Shown here: positions 55,685-64,000 of the stretch, piece after piece
Position numbering within the stretch: the first letter of the stretch is position 1
How the letters are laid out: each line of letters starts with the position of its first letter
DNA from: Oligoflexus tunisiensis
GTDB lineage: Bacteria; Bdellovibrionota_B; Oligoflexia; Oligoflexales; Oligoflexaceae
Length of the DNA stretch: 64,000 nucleotides
Assembly (NCBI RefSeq): GCF_001748245.1
Contig: NZ_BDFO01000001.1
Span: 3,499,208-3,563,207 of the forward strand
Reading direction: 5' to 3'
Notes under the pieces: generated by a model
Databases searched by the model: none
Told to the model about the DNA's origin: nothing
Seen by the model: the letters and a program-made list of their open reading frames with translations, nothing else
Translations under genes and position numbers: made by a program

Positions 55685-56950
55685 CTAAGCGACTTTATGG
55701 CTCAATTCCCGACCACGAGTCTCGGGCAGGGTCAGGGCACTCATCGTGACCAGCAGGTAGGCGCCTGCCGCCATATAGCCAATGGAAACACCAAGAGGCA
55801 TGGTCTCACTCATATAGCCAACCAGGGCCGGACAAATGGATCCTGCCGCGCGACCGAAGTTATAGCAGAAGCCTTGACCGGAACCTCGCACCCGGATGGG
55901 AAACAGCTCGCTGAGATAGGCTCCCATTCCCGAGAAGATGCCTGATAGGAAAAAACCAAGAGGAAAACCGAGGATGAGCATCATCCCATCCGTAATCGGA
56001 ATCTGCGTGTAAGTCACGATCAGGATACCCGCGCAGCTGGCGAACAGCATAAAGCAGCGCAGGCGGCCGATGCGATCGGAGAGCCAGGCACCGGTCAGGT
56101 ATCCCAGGAATGATCCAAGAATTAACACGAGAAGATAGCCACTGGTGTTGAGTACGGAGAGGTGACGTTCATTTTTCAGGTAGGTCGGAAGCCAGGTGGT
56201 GACGGCGTAGTATGCGCCCTGCATGCCCGTAGCAAGTAAGCTGGCGCGCAAGGTGATGCTCAGCAGCTGAGGCGAAAAGATTTCCAGAAAGCTGCCTTCA
56301 TCGCCATCGCTCCTGGTTTTGGCCTTATGGTCCCGATAGATTTCCGGTTCCTTGATATGGCGCCGAATATAGAGAATCAGGACAGCGGGCAACACGCCGA
56401 TTCCAAACAGCACCCGCCATGCCAGCTCCGGTGGAATCAGGGAATAGATAATCCAGAACGCGAGAGCAGCCGCTCCCCAGCCAATCGCCCAGCTGCTCTG
56501 CACAAGACCAACAGCTTTTCCGCGATGCCGCGCCTGAATCATCTCGGCGACCAGAATGGAGCCCACGGACCATTCTCCGCCAAAACCCAGGCCCTGCATG
56601 GCTCGGGTGAAAAAAAGCTGCTCATAGGAATTGGTAAAGCCACTGAGAAAGGTAAAAAAGGAAAACCAAAGGACCGTGAGCTGCAGGATCCGAACACGGC
56701 CGTATTTATCCGCCAACACACCCGCGCCCCAGCCACCAATGGCTGAGGTTATCAAAGTTCCCGTTGCAATGTATCCGGCCTGAGCCTTGGTCATGCCCCA
56801 TGCGAGGATGAGTGTCGGGATAAGCATGGTATAAATCATATAATCAAAGGCATCCACTCCATAGCCGGCAAAGGCCGCGATGAGCGTCTTGCGTTCATCC
56901 TTGCTGGTTTTCCTGATCCACACGAAAAAACTCCTTTTCCATTGAGTCAC
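55685..56950 (-). CDS. MFS transporter (metabolite:H+ symporter type)
   Basis: A protein of 421 residues with 12 hydrophobic segments. MFS motifs are seen: [20 protein letters not shown] (loop 2-3) and [22 protein letters not shown] in helix 4. It resembles the sialate/4-hydroxybenzoate/metabolite:H+ symporter families (AAHS/MHS). The start overlaps the 5-oxoprolinase-family gene upstream by 4 bases (ATGA), so it likely imports that enzyme's substrate, 5-oxoproline or a hydantoin. Confidence 0.88.
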   Translation of the reverse strand: MTQWKRSFFVWIRKTSKDERKTLIAAFAGYGVDAFDYMIYTMLIPTLILAWGMTKAQAGYIATGTLITSAIGGWGAGVLADKYGRVRILQLTVLWFSFFTFLSGFTNSYEQLFFTRAMQGLGFGGEWSVGSILVAEMIQARHRGKAVGLVQSSWAIGWGAAALAFWIIYSLIPPELAWRVLFGIGVLPAVLILYIRRHIKEPEIYRDHKAKTRSDGDEGSFLEIFSPQLLSITLRASLLATGMQGAYYAVTTWLPTYLKNERHLSVLNTSGYLLVLILGSFLGYLTGAWLSDRIGRLRCFMLFASCAGILIVTYTQIPITDGMMLILGFPLGFFLSGIFSGMGAYLSELFPIRVRGSGQGFCYNFGRAAGSICPALVGYMSETMPLGVSIGYMAAGAYLLVTMSALTLPETRGRELSHKVA

Positions 56951-59900
56951 CCTATAGGACGACCATAGCCACCAGCACCAGGGGTCTCGATGACAAACAC
57001 ATCCCCCGGCGCCATCTCAATACGAGCGCATCCTGCAAGTTTTTCGATCTGTCCGCCCTGACGTTCCACCCAATTCAGACCAATCTGTCCATCAGCGCCA
57101 CCTTCCGCTCCCCGGGGGGCGTGGACCCGATTGTTGGAAAGGATCGATGCCGTCATGGCTTCGAGAAATCGAATGCGCCGCACTCCACCGTTGCCACCTT
57201 TCCAGCGGCCCGCACCTCCCGAGCCCTGACGAATCCGATATTCCTCCAGCAGCACGGGAAATCGCCACTCCAGGACCTCGGGGTCGGTGAGCCGCGAGTT
57301 CGTCATGTGAGTCTGCACCACATCCGTCCCGTTAAAGCCGGATACGATCGTTCCATCCTTGCCCCGCACGACGCCGGCCGCCGACCCGCCCGAGATCGTT
57401 TCGTAGTATTGATAGCGACCATTCCCGAATGTGAAGTTATTCATGGTTCCCGGGCTTTCACTCATCACGCGGAGCGCCCCATACAAGGCCTGCGTGATGC
57501 ACTGGCTCGTCTCGACATTCCCTGCCACAACCGCTGCCGGATAGCGTGGGTTGAGCAGGGAACCCTCTGGCACAATAATATGAAGGGGCTTCAAACAACC
57601 TGCGTTGAGGGGAATGTCCGCATCCACAAGCGTGCGGAACACATAAAGAACGGCTGCCACTGCGATCGACCGGGGCGCATTGAAGTTGGTTGGCAACTGT
57701 CCGGACGTGCCGGTGAAGTCGATGGTGGCCGCGCGGTTCACGCGATCCACTCGGATCCTGACTTGAATCCTGGCTTCGCCTTGGTCGAGACGGTATTCAT
57801 AGTCGCCATCCTCCAGGGCGGTGATCACACGGCGCACGGCCTCTTCCGCATTATCCTGAACATGCTGCATGTAAGCCTTCACCACGTCGAGTCCCCAATG
57901 CTCGACCAGCTTGTACAATTCCTCAACTCCTTTGGCATTGGCTGCGACCTGGGCCCGCAAATCCGCCAAATTCTGATCGATGTTCCGGGCAGGCCACCGG
58001 CCGGAAGCCAGGACGGCCCGGGTTTCCGCTTCGCGATAGCGGCCGCCGTCGATCATTTTGAAGTTGTCGAACAGTACACCTTCCTCATGAATTTCCTTGC
58101 TGTCGGCTGGCATGGAGCCGGGTGTGATGCCGCCAATGTCGGCATGATGACCACGCGATCCAAGATAAAATAAGACGTCCCGTTGGAATTCATCGAAGAC
58201 CGGCGTGACGACCGTGATGTCTGGCAGGTGAGTGCCGCCGTTATAGGGTGCATTCAGCACAAAGACATCGCCCGGCTTGATCGTTCCCTGATTATCGCGG
58301 ATCACCATCCTGATGCTTTCGCCCATGGAGCCGAGATGAACAGGCATATGGGGAGCGTTGGCGATGAGGTCTCCCTTGCCATCAAAGATTGCACACGAGA
58401 AATCGAGCCGCTCTTTGATGTTGACGGAGTGAGCTGTATTCTGGAGGCGAAAGCCCATCTGCTCGGCGATGCTCATGAAGAGATTATTAAACACCTCGAG
58501 CAGCACAGGATCAGCCTGGGTATCTCTCACGGAGTTCTTTGGCCTGGCTTCGCTGCGAACGAGCATAAGACTGTCCTGCCTGACAGTATCCGCTTGCCAG
58601 CCAGGCTCGACCACGATGGTCTGATTTTTTTCGACGATAATCGCTGGGCCGGATACCATATCGCCTGGCCTCATGGCCTCCCGCTGATAGAGAGGGGCAT
58701 CATGCCAACGCCCGCCCGAAAACATTCGCACAGAGGCCGCGGGACGGAGCGCCGAATCGCGAGGCGGCAGGGCGAGCATTACCTCACCGACGGATTCTCC
58801 GGAGAAAACGGCCTCCACCGAAACCGCCTCGATGATGATCGACCTGTTTTCCATGAGAAAAGCAAATCGCTTGCGGTAAGCGTTTTCGAAGGCCGTTCGC
58901 ATGCTCTCAATAGTTCCTTTGTTGACCACCAGGGCCGTATCCGTGCCTTCATAGCGAAGATGCACGCGATGAATCACCTGGATACGCTCCGGTGCAACGC
59001 CTTGACCAGCAAGCTCCGCGATGGCGTCTTCCGAGAGGCTTTCCAGGATTGTGGATACGATCGGCATCACGCTCGGATCGAGAGTTTGTTCAATCGCTTT
59101 TTCCCGCGTGGACGTTTGATCCGCCAAACCCATGCCATAGGCTGACAGAACGCCTGCAAGGGTATGGGACAGAATACGTTTCATGCCGAGCGCGTCGGCC
59201 ACCATGCAGGCATGCTGCCCTCCGGCGCCTCCAAAAACGGCCAGAGTATATTCGGTAACGTCATGACCCCGTGCCACCGAGATCTGTTTGATGGCATTGG
59301 CCATGTTGAGGGTTGCAACCTGAACGAAGCCTTCTGCCACTTCCTCAGGGGTACGCATCGTGCCGGTCGCGACCGCGATCTCCTCAGCCAGCTGCCGGAA
59401 TTTCGCGCGCGTCGTGTCCACGTCGAGAGGTTGATCAGCCTCAGCCCCGAACACGTTTGGAAAAAAGTCGGGCTGAATCTTGCCCAGGATGACATTGCAA
59501 TCGGTGACAGCCAGCGGCCCACCGCGTCGGTAGCAGGCTGGCCCTGGATTTGCACCCGCTGAATCGGGTCCGACCCGATAACGTGATCCATCGAAGTGAA
59601 GAATGGAGCCTCCACCCGCAGCGACGGTGTGGATGGAGAGCATGGGGGATCGCATGCGGACGCCGGCGACCTGGGTTTCAAAGGATCGTTCGAGATCCTG
59701 AAGACTCGAGCCTGCGAAGTGAGAAACATCCGTCGACGTTCCCCCCATATCGAAACCAATAATCCGCTCGCAGCCCGCATTCAGGCTTGTGCGTACAATG
59801 CCGACGATACCCCCGGCAGGTCCGGAAAGGATGGCGTCCTTGCCCTGAAAACAGCGGGCATTGGTCAGACCGCCGCTCGATTGCATGAACTGCAAATCCA

Positions 59901-60606
59901 CACCGGGCAGTTCCGATTCGACCTGCTCGACATAGCGATGCAGAATCGGTGATAAGTAAGCATCAACAACGGTCGTATCACCGCGTGATACAAGCTTCAT
60001 TAAGGGCGAGACACGGTGGGAGACACTGATCTGCGAAAAGCCGATCTCACGGGCCTCACGCTCGAGTTCCTCTTCGTGAGCCGTATAACGATAACCATGC
60101 ATGAGCACTATGGCAAGCGCACGGATCCCCTGCCGGTAAACGGCGCGAAGCGCGGCCCGGGCGGCATTCTTATCAAGTTCAACAAGAACGTCACCGTGGG
60201 CGCTGATCCTTTCGTTGATTTCAATGACATGACTGTAGAGCAGTTCGGGCAGTACGATGGAACGATCGAAGATGCGTGGCCGGGCCTGGTAGGCAATGCG
60301 TAAAGCATCGTGAAAGCCCCGCGTTATCGCGAGTGCCGTCGGTTCCCCTTTGCGCTCGAGCAGCGCATTGGTCGCGACGGTGGTCCCCATTTTGATCCCG
60401 CTGATGACATCGCTCCACCTCCCTGTGCTTTCTGTGATTCCGGCGTGAATTTTCAGTAGGTACCGAACGCCTGCCACGGCTGCATCGCGATACTGCTCAG
60501 GGTTTTCGGACAGGAGTTTGTGTGTGACAAGGAAACCGTCTGGGTGTTTTGCGACAATATCGGTGAAGGTTCCGCCGCGGTCGATCCAGAATTGCCATTT
60601 GCCCAT
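56947..60606 (-). CDS. 5-oxoprolinase/hydantoinase family fusion (HyuA+HyuB)
   Basis: A protein of 1219 residues from the ATG at 60606, with AAAGG before it. The N-terminal 690 residues form a hydantoinase A/oxoprolinase module ([47 protein letters not shown]) and residues about 710-1219 a hydantoinase B module ([44 protein letters not shown]). The order and length fit 5-oxoprolinase (ATP-hydrolysing), which opens 5-oxoproline to glutamate. The overlap with the MFS gene supports a substrate-uptake operon. Substrate specificity cannot be told from sequence alone. Confidence 0.88.
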   Translation of the reverse strand: MGKWQFWIDRGGTFTDIVAKHPDGFLVTHKLLSENPEQYRDAAVAGVRYLLKIHAGITESTGRWSDVISGIKMGTTVATNALLERKGEPTALAITRGFHDALRIAYQARPRIFDRSIVLPELLYSHVIEINERISAHGDVLVELDKNAARAALRAVYRQGIRALAIVLMHGYRYTAHEEELEREAREIGFSQISVSHRVSPLMKLVSRGDTTVVDAYLSPILHRYVEQVESELPGVDLQFMQSSGGLTNARCFQGKDAILSGPAGGIVGIVRTSLNAGCERIIGFDMGGTSTDVSHFAGSSLQDLERSFETQVAGVRMRSPMLSIHTVAAGGGSILHFDGSRYRVGPDSAGANPGPACYRRGGPLAVTDCNVILGKIQPDFFPNVFGAEADQPLDVDTTRAKFRQLAEEIAVATGTMRTPEEVAEGFVQVATLNMANAIKQISVARGHDVTEYTLAVFGGAGGQHACMVADALGMKRILSHTLAGVLSAYGMGLADQTSTREKAIEQTLDPSVMPIVSTILESLSEDAIAELAGQGVAPERIQVIHRVHLRYEGTDTALVVNKGTIESMRTAFENAYRKRFAFLMENRSIIIEAVSVEAVFSGESVGEVMLALPPRDSALRPAASVRMFSGGRWHDAPLYQREAMRPGDMVSGPAIIVEKNQTIVVEPGWQADTVRQDSLMLVRSEARPKNSVRDTQADPVLLEVFNNLFMSIAEQMGFRLQNTAHSVNIKERLDFSCAIFDGKGDLIANAPHMPVHLGSMGESIRMVIRDNQGTIKPGDVFVLNAPYNGGTHLPDITVVTPVFDEFQRDVLFYLGSRGHHADIGGITPGSMPADSKEIHEEGVLFDNFKMIDGGRYREAETRAVLASGRWPARNIDQNLADLRAQVAANAKGVEELYKLVEHWGLDVVKAYMQHVQDNAEEAVRRVITALEDGDYEYRLDQGEARIQVRIRVDRVNRAATIDFTGTSGQLPTNFNAPRSIAVAAVLYVFRTLVDADIPLNAGCLKPLHIIVPEGSLLNPRYPAAVVAGNVETSQCITQALYGALRVMSESPGTMNNFTFGNGRYQYYETISGGSAAGVVRGKDGTIVSGFNGTDVVQTHMTNSRLTDPEVLEWRFPVLLEEYRIRQGSGGAGRWKGGNGGVRRIRFLEAMTASILSNNRVHAPRGAEGGADGQIGLNWVERQGGQIEKLAGCARIEMAPGDVFVIETPGAGGYGRPIG

Positions 60607-60768
60607 TGGAAACCTTTCGCAGTTCAACATGTCGTACACAGGGTTGCGCCCTGGAAGATGCCGGGAGGGCGCTACCGAGGTTGTAAGCCTGGAGATCCGG
60701 AATTGTCAAAAGAGAATTGTTCGGAGAACGAAGGAGGGGTGGCGTTGGAACGTGTGGAGGAGGCCGCG

Positions 60769-62526
60769 TCAGGCTGATAAACAAATCACAAAGCTTGCCC
60801 CCTGATTCACTTGATCATCCAGGTAGATCACGCCTCCATGGGCTTCCACGATATTCTTGGCGATATAGAGCCCAAGACCCGTCCCCTGCTCCTTGCCCTC
60901 GGTGACGAGGAAATCGAACAAGGTATCTCGTAAACCGATGGGCACACCTGGTCCGGTATCACTCACACGAAGTTCGACACGGCCGTCATCACGCAGCCCA
61001 CAGGATAAGGATATCTTTCCGCCCGATTCGAGGGCGTCCAAGGCATTATTGAGGAGATTCAGGAGTGCCCTTGTCATCTTTTCCCGGTCGATCAAAAGCG
61101 TCCCATGATAGTCGACCCGCATTTCACACTGAATCTGAGACGCCTCGGCTTTGACCTTGAAGGCATCGAATGCTTCCTGCAGAAATTCTTTGGCCTGGAC
61201 GTCCTGGAGATTGTGAACCTTCTCACCACGCGCAAAAGACAGCAGCTCTTCCGCCATTTGCGAGCAGCGATCCGTCTGGCGTTCGATGACGGAGCACGAT
61301 CGCGCCAGCTCTTCTTTGGAAAGGCCTTCCTGATTGCTCTTGCTGGCCATTCGACTGGCCAGGATCGTGATGGTGTTGAAGGGGCTGCGGAAATCATGAA
61401 CAATCGCCGCCGCCAATCGGCCAATCTCGGCGAACTTATTGGCCCGTTCTCTTTCCTCAAGGAGCTTGTATTGATGAACGGACGATGAGATCTGCTGGGA
61501 AATAATCTCATGCAGTGAAGCCTCGATAGGCGTGACGGTCCGTTCTCTTGAGATGACCTCCAGGCAGCCGAAAGACGTCTGCCCACTTTTGCCGATTTCA
61601 AGGTTGAAGGTGATGTTTGCCAGGCGTTCGCCTTTCAACTTTAACAGTGCCTGAAGTTCCTTAAATGATAATCCGTTCGCAAAGTTCTTGATGGATTTTA
61701 TGTTGCCCTGCCTGCGAGCCTTGGTGAGCTGCAGCAGATCATGAAGGTTGTAAGTCTTCTGGCCAATTTTTTCTCCCTCGGCGAACACATGGTATAAGGC
61801 CAGGTCGCGGTTTTCCACTAAATAGAAAACCAAATCCTGGCCATTGAAGAACTTGTGAAATATGTCAAAGCATTTTCCAAGATAGTCATCAATGCTCATG
61901 GCCTGACTGGAAGCCTGTTCGAGCCGGTAAACAAACTCGATGTCCTGGATCTTGAGTTCCAGTCTCTTCTGCGTGTTTTTCAGATCCTCGATGATTCTTT
62001 TCTGCTGGCCATACAGAAGGGACATCTCGATGGCCAGGGCAGCCTGGTTCGCAAAGGCCTGCAGGTAATCCAGGTCCTGTTCGGTAAATTTCCCATCCTT
62101 CTTGTTGATGAGCTCGAAGCTGCCAATGATTCTCTCGTCACTGGTGAACATGGGAACGGACAGAATGCTTTGCGTCAGGTATCCCGTTTGTTTATCAATG
62201 TCCCTATTGAAACGAATATCGCTGTAGGGATCATCCATGATGATCGCGTTTCCGGTCGTGACCGTATAGCCCGCGATGCCTGTATCCTTGGGGAACTTTA
62301 TCATCTGGACACCCAGAGCCACCTTGGACCAAAGGCTCTTTCCATCCGTGTCGAGCAGGAATATGCTGCATCGGTCAGCTCGGATGGCTTTGATCGACTG
62401 CTTGGCCAGGAAGTCCAGAAGTCTGTCCAGGTCCCGGATTTCAGCCATGGCCTTAGCCGATTCGAGCAGAAATTGGAATTTGCGCTCGTATTCCTCAGTC
62501 TTTGGTTTTTCTTTCTTCAGGCTCAT
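60769..62526 (-). CDS. GAF-domain sensor histidine kinase
   Basis: A cytoplasmic protein of 585 residues with no TM segment. A GAF domain at about residues 27-170 (RADRCSIFLLDTDGKSLWSK, SILSVPMFTSDERIIGSFEL) is followed by a second GAF-like region (about 205-345), a HisKA domain with acceptor His in IVHDFRSPFNT (about 375), and HATPase (NNALDALESGG, DTGPGVP, GTGLGLYIAKNIVEAHGG) to the end. It is a soluble two-component kinase. The partner is not in the window. It sits 7 bases after the lipoprotein gene on the same strand. Confidence 0.92.
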   Translation of the reverse strand: MSLKKEKPKTEEYERKFQFLLESAKAMAEIRDLDRLLDFLAKQSIKAIRADRCSIFLLDTDGKSLWSKVALGVQMIKFPKDTGIAGYTVTTGNAIIMDDPYSDIRFNRDIDKQTGYLTQSILSVPMFTSDERIIGSFELINKKDGKFTEQDLDYLQAFANQAALAIEMSLLYGQQKRIIEDLKNTQKRLELKIQDIEFVYRLEQASSQAMSIDDYLGKCFDIFHKFFNGQDLVFYLVENRDLALYHVFAEGEKIGQKTYNLHDLLQLTKARRQGNIKSIKNFANGLSFKELQALLKLKGERLANITFNLEIGKSGQTSFGCLEVISRERTVTPIEASLHEIISQQISSSVHQYKLLEERERANKFAEIGRLAAAIVHDFRSPFNTITILASRMASKSNQEGLSKEELARSCSVIERQTDRCSQMAEELLSFARGEKVHNLQDVQAKEFLQEAFDAFKVKAEASQIQCEMRVDYHGTLLIDREKMTRALLNLLNNALDALESGGKISLSCGLRDDGRVELRVSDTGPGVPIGLRDTLFDFLVTEGKEQGTGLGLYIAKNIVEAHGGVIYLDDQVNQGASFVICLSA

Positions 62527-62532
62527 ACGACC

Positions 62533-63393
62533 TCAGATATTGATCCGGTACGTTATATTAAGAACAAAATCAATGATCTGGTAATGACTTTTGTCGATGA
62601 AGTAGAGGAATTGAAAAGGAGGCAGATAATCCGACTCCATTTCCATCATGATGCCGGCTGACCTCTCGACCAGGTAGTATCCATATTTTTCGCGCTTCCA
62701 GCCCTGCTGACGTTGCTCAATCTGTGCTCCAACGAGTCCAAGCTTGAGAACTTCCGAGTTGCTGCTGGCAATCGGGTATTTCACTTCAGCAAAGAGGCCA
62801 CGGGTATTGGTAATATGAGCGGCACCACCAGCCTCCAGGGAGAATTTCCAGGGGGACTGCCATTCATAGGCCAGGCCCATACCGGTCATAAAGGGAAGCA
62901 GGAGCTTCAGCGGGGCTGCCTTCTGGCGTTCCATCATAGGCTTTTTGGGGATTTCAATCGGAGTCGGTTCCTCGACGGCGTTCCTGCTCTCGTTGTCATT
63001 CGCAGTCCCGGAGGCTGGCGCGGACGATTCCTTCACCAGGAAATAGTTCACGGATTCTGGGCTTTTTTCCCAGCCTTCCAAAGCGATCGGAGACAGGGGA
63101 ATATGCACGGGTTTACCCAGGGCATGAGCCAAGGCATCCTCCGTGTTCCGTCTGACCGTTCTTTTGTCGAGGGTTGAAGGGACAAGCATGTACCCCCAGC
63201 AGAAGCCACCATACATCCAAAAGGTCAGGGCGCAGCCGATGGATTTCCCATAATGGGTCGTGTTTTGAATGCTCGTAAAGCGGCCTCGGGCCGTTCCATC
63301 CTGGGTTTCGAATTCGCCGGTATAGCGGAAAGAGGCATGCGTGCACTGCATGAGGAGTGGGGTGAGTAAGGATATCGCAAGCCTCTTGTCCAT
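62533..63393 (-). CDS. Lipoprotein of unknown function upstream of the GAF kinase
   Basis: A protein of 286 residues from the ATG at 63393, which has GAGGAG 3 bases before it. A lipoprotein-type signal ends near LLMQC. A stretch resembling a permuted surface protein follows (FWMYGGFCWGYMLVP), with beta-strands and a Pro/Lys linker in the middle. The C-terminal half has strands (KFSLEAGGAAHITNTRGLFAEVKYPI) like an outer-membrane barrel. It is 7 bases upstream of the GAF kinase, so co-transcribed. It could be the sensed component (inference). Confidence 0.65.
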   Translation of the reverse strand: MDKRLAISLLTPLLMQCTHASFRYTGEFETQDGTARGRFTSIQNTTHYGKSIGCALTFWMYGGFCWGYMLVPSTLDKRTVRRNTEDALAHALGKPVHIPLSPIALEGWEKSPESVNYFLVKESSAPASGTANDNESRNAVEEPTPIEIPKKPMMERQKAAPLKLLLPFMTGMGLAYEWQSPWKFSLEAGGAAHITNTRGLFAEVKYPIASSNSEVLKLGLVGAQIEQRQQGWKREKYGYYLVERSAGIMMEMESDYLPPFQFLYFIDKSHYQIIDFVLNITYRINI

Positions 63394-63647
63394 AGTCTCC
63401 TCAGGATTCGGGTCCATGTCGTTTTTCGGAAGAAGGTGTGGAATCTGTAGGAGGATGGAAATAAAGCCATTTTGTCCTGATAACAAGGAGCCTGAAAGCC
63501 GCAGACTGCTCCCTGTCCAAGGAGCAGGAATTCCTTGTTAAACTCAAGGAATTTCACACTTTGACTACGCAGTTCTTCCAGTAACGTCCTTCGAGAGATT
63601 TATAGTACAAGCGAAATGGCTAACGAGCGGATCAGAGGAAAATTTGC

Positions 63648-64000
63648 ATGGACACCCGGACCAGTTACCTTGCGAAGCCGACCATCGCAGGGAAATTCTT
63701 TGAGCTTCATGGCACTCCCTTTATTCTCAAAGGATGCACTTACGGCCCTTTGGAGCCGGATGCAGACAACAATGAGTATACGGATACGGACAAGCTTCAT
63801 CGCGATTTTCTTCTCATGCGCCAGCACGGTTTTAACTTCGTCAGAATTCCTCATACCGTTCCTCTGCGTTCCGTGCTCGATATCGCGATTCAGTATGACC
63901 TTTATGTTATGGTCTCCCTCAGCTGCGAACACAGTCTTGACTTTGCGATGGATAGGAAGAAAAAGCGGAATGTCTTGAAAGAGATCGAGGCGATGGTGCG
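63648..64000 (+). CDS. Glycoside-hydrolase-like protein (5' part only)
   Basis: An open frame from the ATG at 63648 (GAGGAA before it) to the right edge, at least 117 residues. The N-terminus shows a short beta-hairpin (FFELHGTPFILKGCTYGPL) followed by DTDKLHRDFLLMRQHGFNFVRIPHTVP and YDLYVMVSLSCEHSLDFA. This is the start of the GH2-like (beta/alpha)8 barrel found in GH2 and GH5-type enzymes and in fused glycosyltransferase-hydrolases. The catalytic Glu residues lie beyond the window, so activity cannot be judged. Confidence 0.7.
   Translation, partial: MDTRTSYLAKPTIAGKFFELHGTPFILKGCTYGPLEPDADNNEYTDTDKLHRDFLLMRQHGFNFVRIPHTVPLRSVLDIAIQYDLYVMVSLSCEHSLDFAMDRKKKRNVLKEIEAMV

Noticed and set aside
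1..64000. Mobile elements, prophage, tRNA or rRNA
   Set aside because: I found no transposase, integrase, phage structural gene, terminal inverted repeats or tRNA-like cloverleaf.

Overview
The window looks like chromosomal DNA of a free-living Gram-negative bacterium. There are many lipoproteins, beta-barrel outer-membrane proteins, a TonB receptor, TolQ/TolR-like motors and signal peptides. The mix of a gliding-type (Agl/Glt-like) envelope complex, 7TMR-DISM signalling proteins, a bacterial NHEJ-type LigD and a HmuY haem system suggests the Bdellovibrionota/Oligoflexia or a neighbouring former deltaproteobacterial lineage. This placement is inference, because no rRNA lies in the window. I saw no tRNA, rRNA, CRISPR array, insertion sequence or prophage. 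Coding density is high.

Bases 1-10220 are an iron and haem island. A minus-strand operon runs hmuR-hmuY-hmuT-hmuU-hmuV-hmuS with overlapping or near-touching genes. It is followed by a separately promoted lipoprotein carrying three HmuY-like modules, which is cut by the left edge. Divergent from it are a bacterioferritin-like protein and a Dps, and a methyltransferase is convergent with Dps. Fur-box-like sequences lie before hmuR, before the triple-HmuY gene, before the ferritin, over a very good promoter driving an undescribed 47-residue ORF, and, far away at 55.66 kb, before an M48-like lipoprotein protease. Bases 10.3-19.2 kb hold a 1120-residue lipoprotein, a small cysteine-rich bufferin-like protein, a lipoprotein, an outer-membrane protein, a membrane protein, NADP-isocitrate dehydrogenase and a receiver-like/HATPase protein.

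Bases 19.4-30.2 kb form the most striking block. A TolQ/ExbB-like motor subunit, two TolR/ExbD-like subunits, an outer-membrane beta-barrel, two large TPR proteins, a TPR lipoprotein and an FHA-TM-TonB-like protein together resemble the Myxococcus AglRQS-Glt trans-envelope machine. A LysM/M23 peptidase follows. Then come a DsbD-like reductase with a periplasmic redoxin partner, an AAA-type P-loop protein, an AhpD-like protein, a coiled-coil protein and a hybrid 7TM/Hpt/CheA-type kinase.

Bases 39.3-44.1 kb hold a DNA-repair-like operon: a DUF72 protein with a histone-like tail, a LigD whose ligase domain has lost its catalytic lysine and motif III acid, an unknown basic-tailed protein, and a tiny stand-alone ligase-type nucleotidyltransferase that retains a lysine in a KxHG motif. 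No Ku gene is seen. This is the best candidate for an undescribed split end-joining system. Bases 44.1-64 kb hold an SDR-DUF2892-SRPBCC fusion with a zinc alcohol dehydrogenase, KatE catalase, an Rnk homologue, a 7TM adenylate cyclase, two secreted proteins of unclear or proteolytic role, a 5-oxoprolinase-family enzyme with its MFS transporter, a GAF histidine kinase with a lipoprotein, and the start of a glycoside-hydrolase-like gene.
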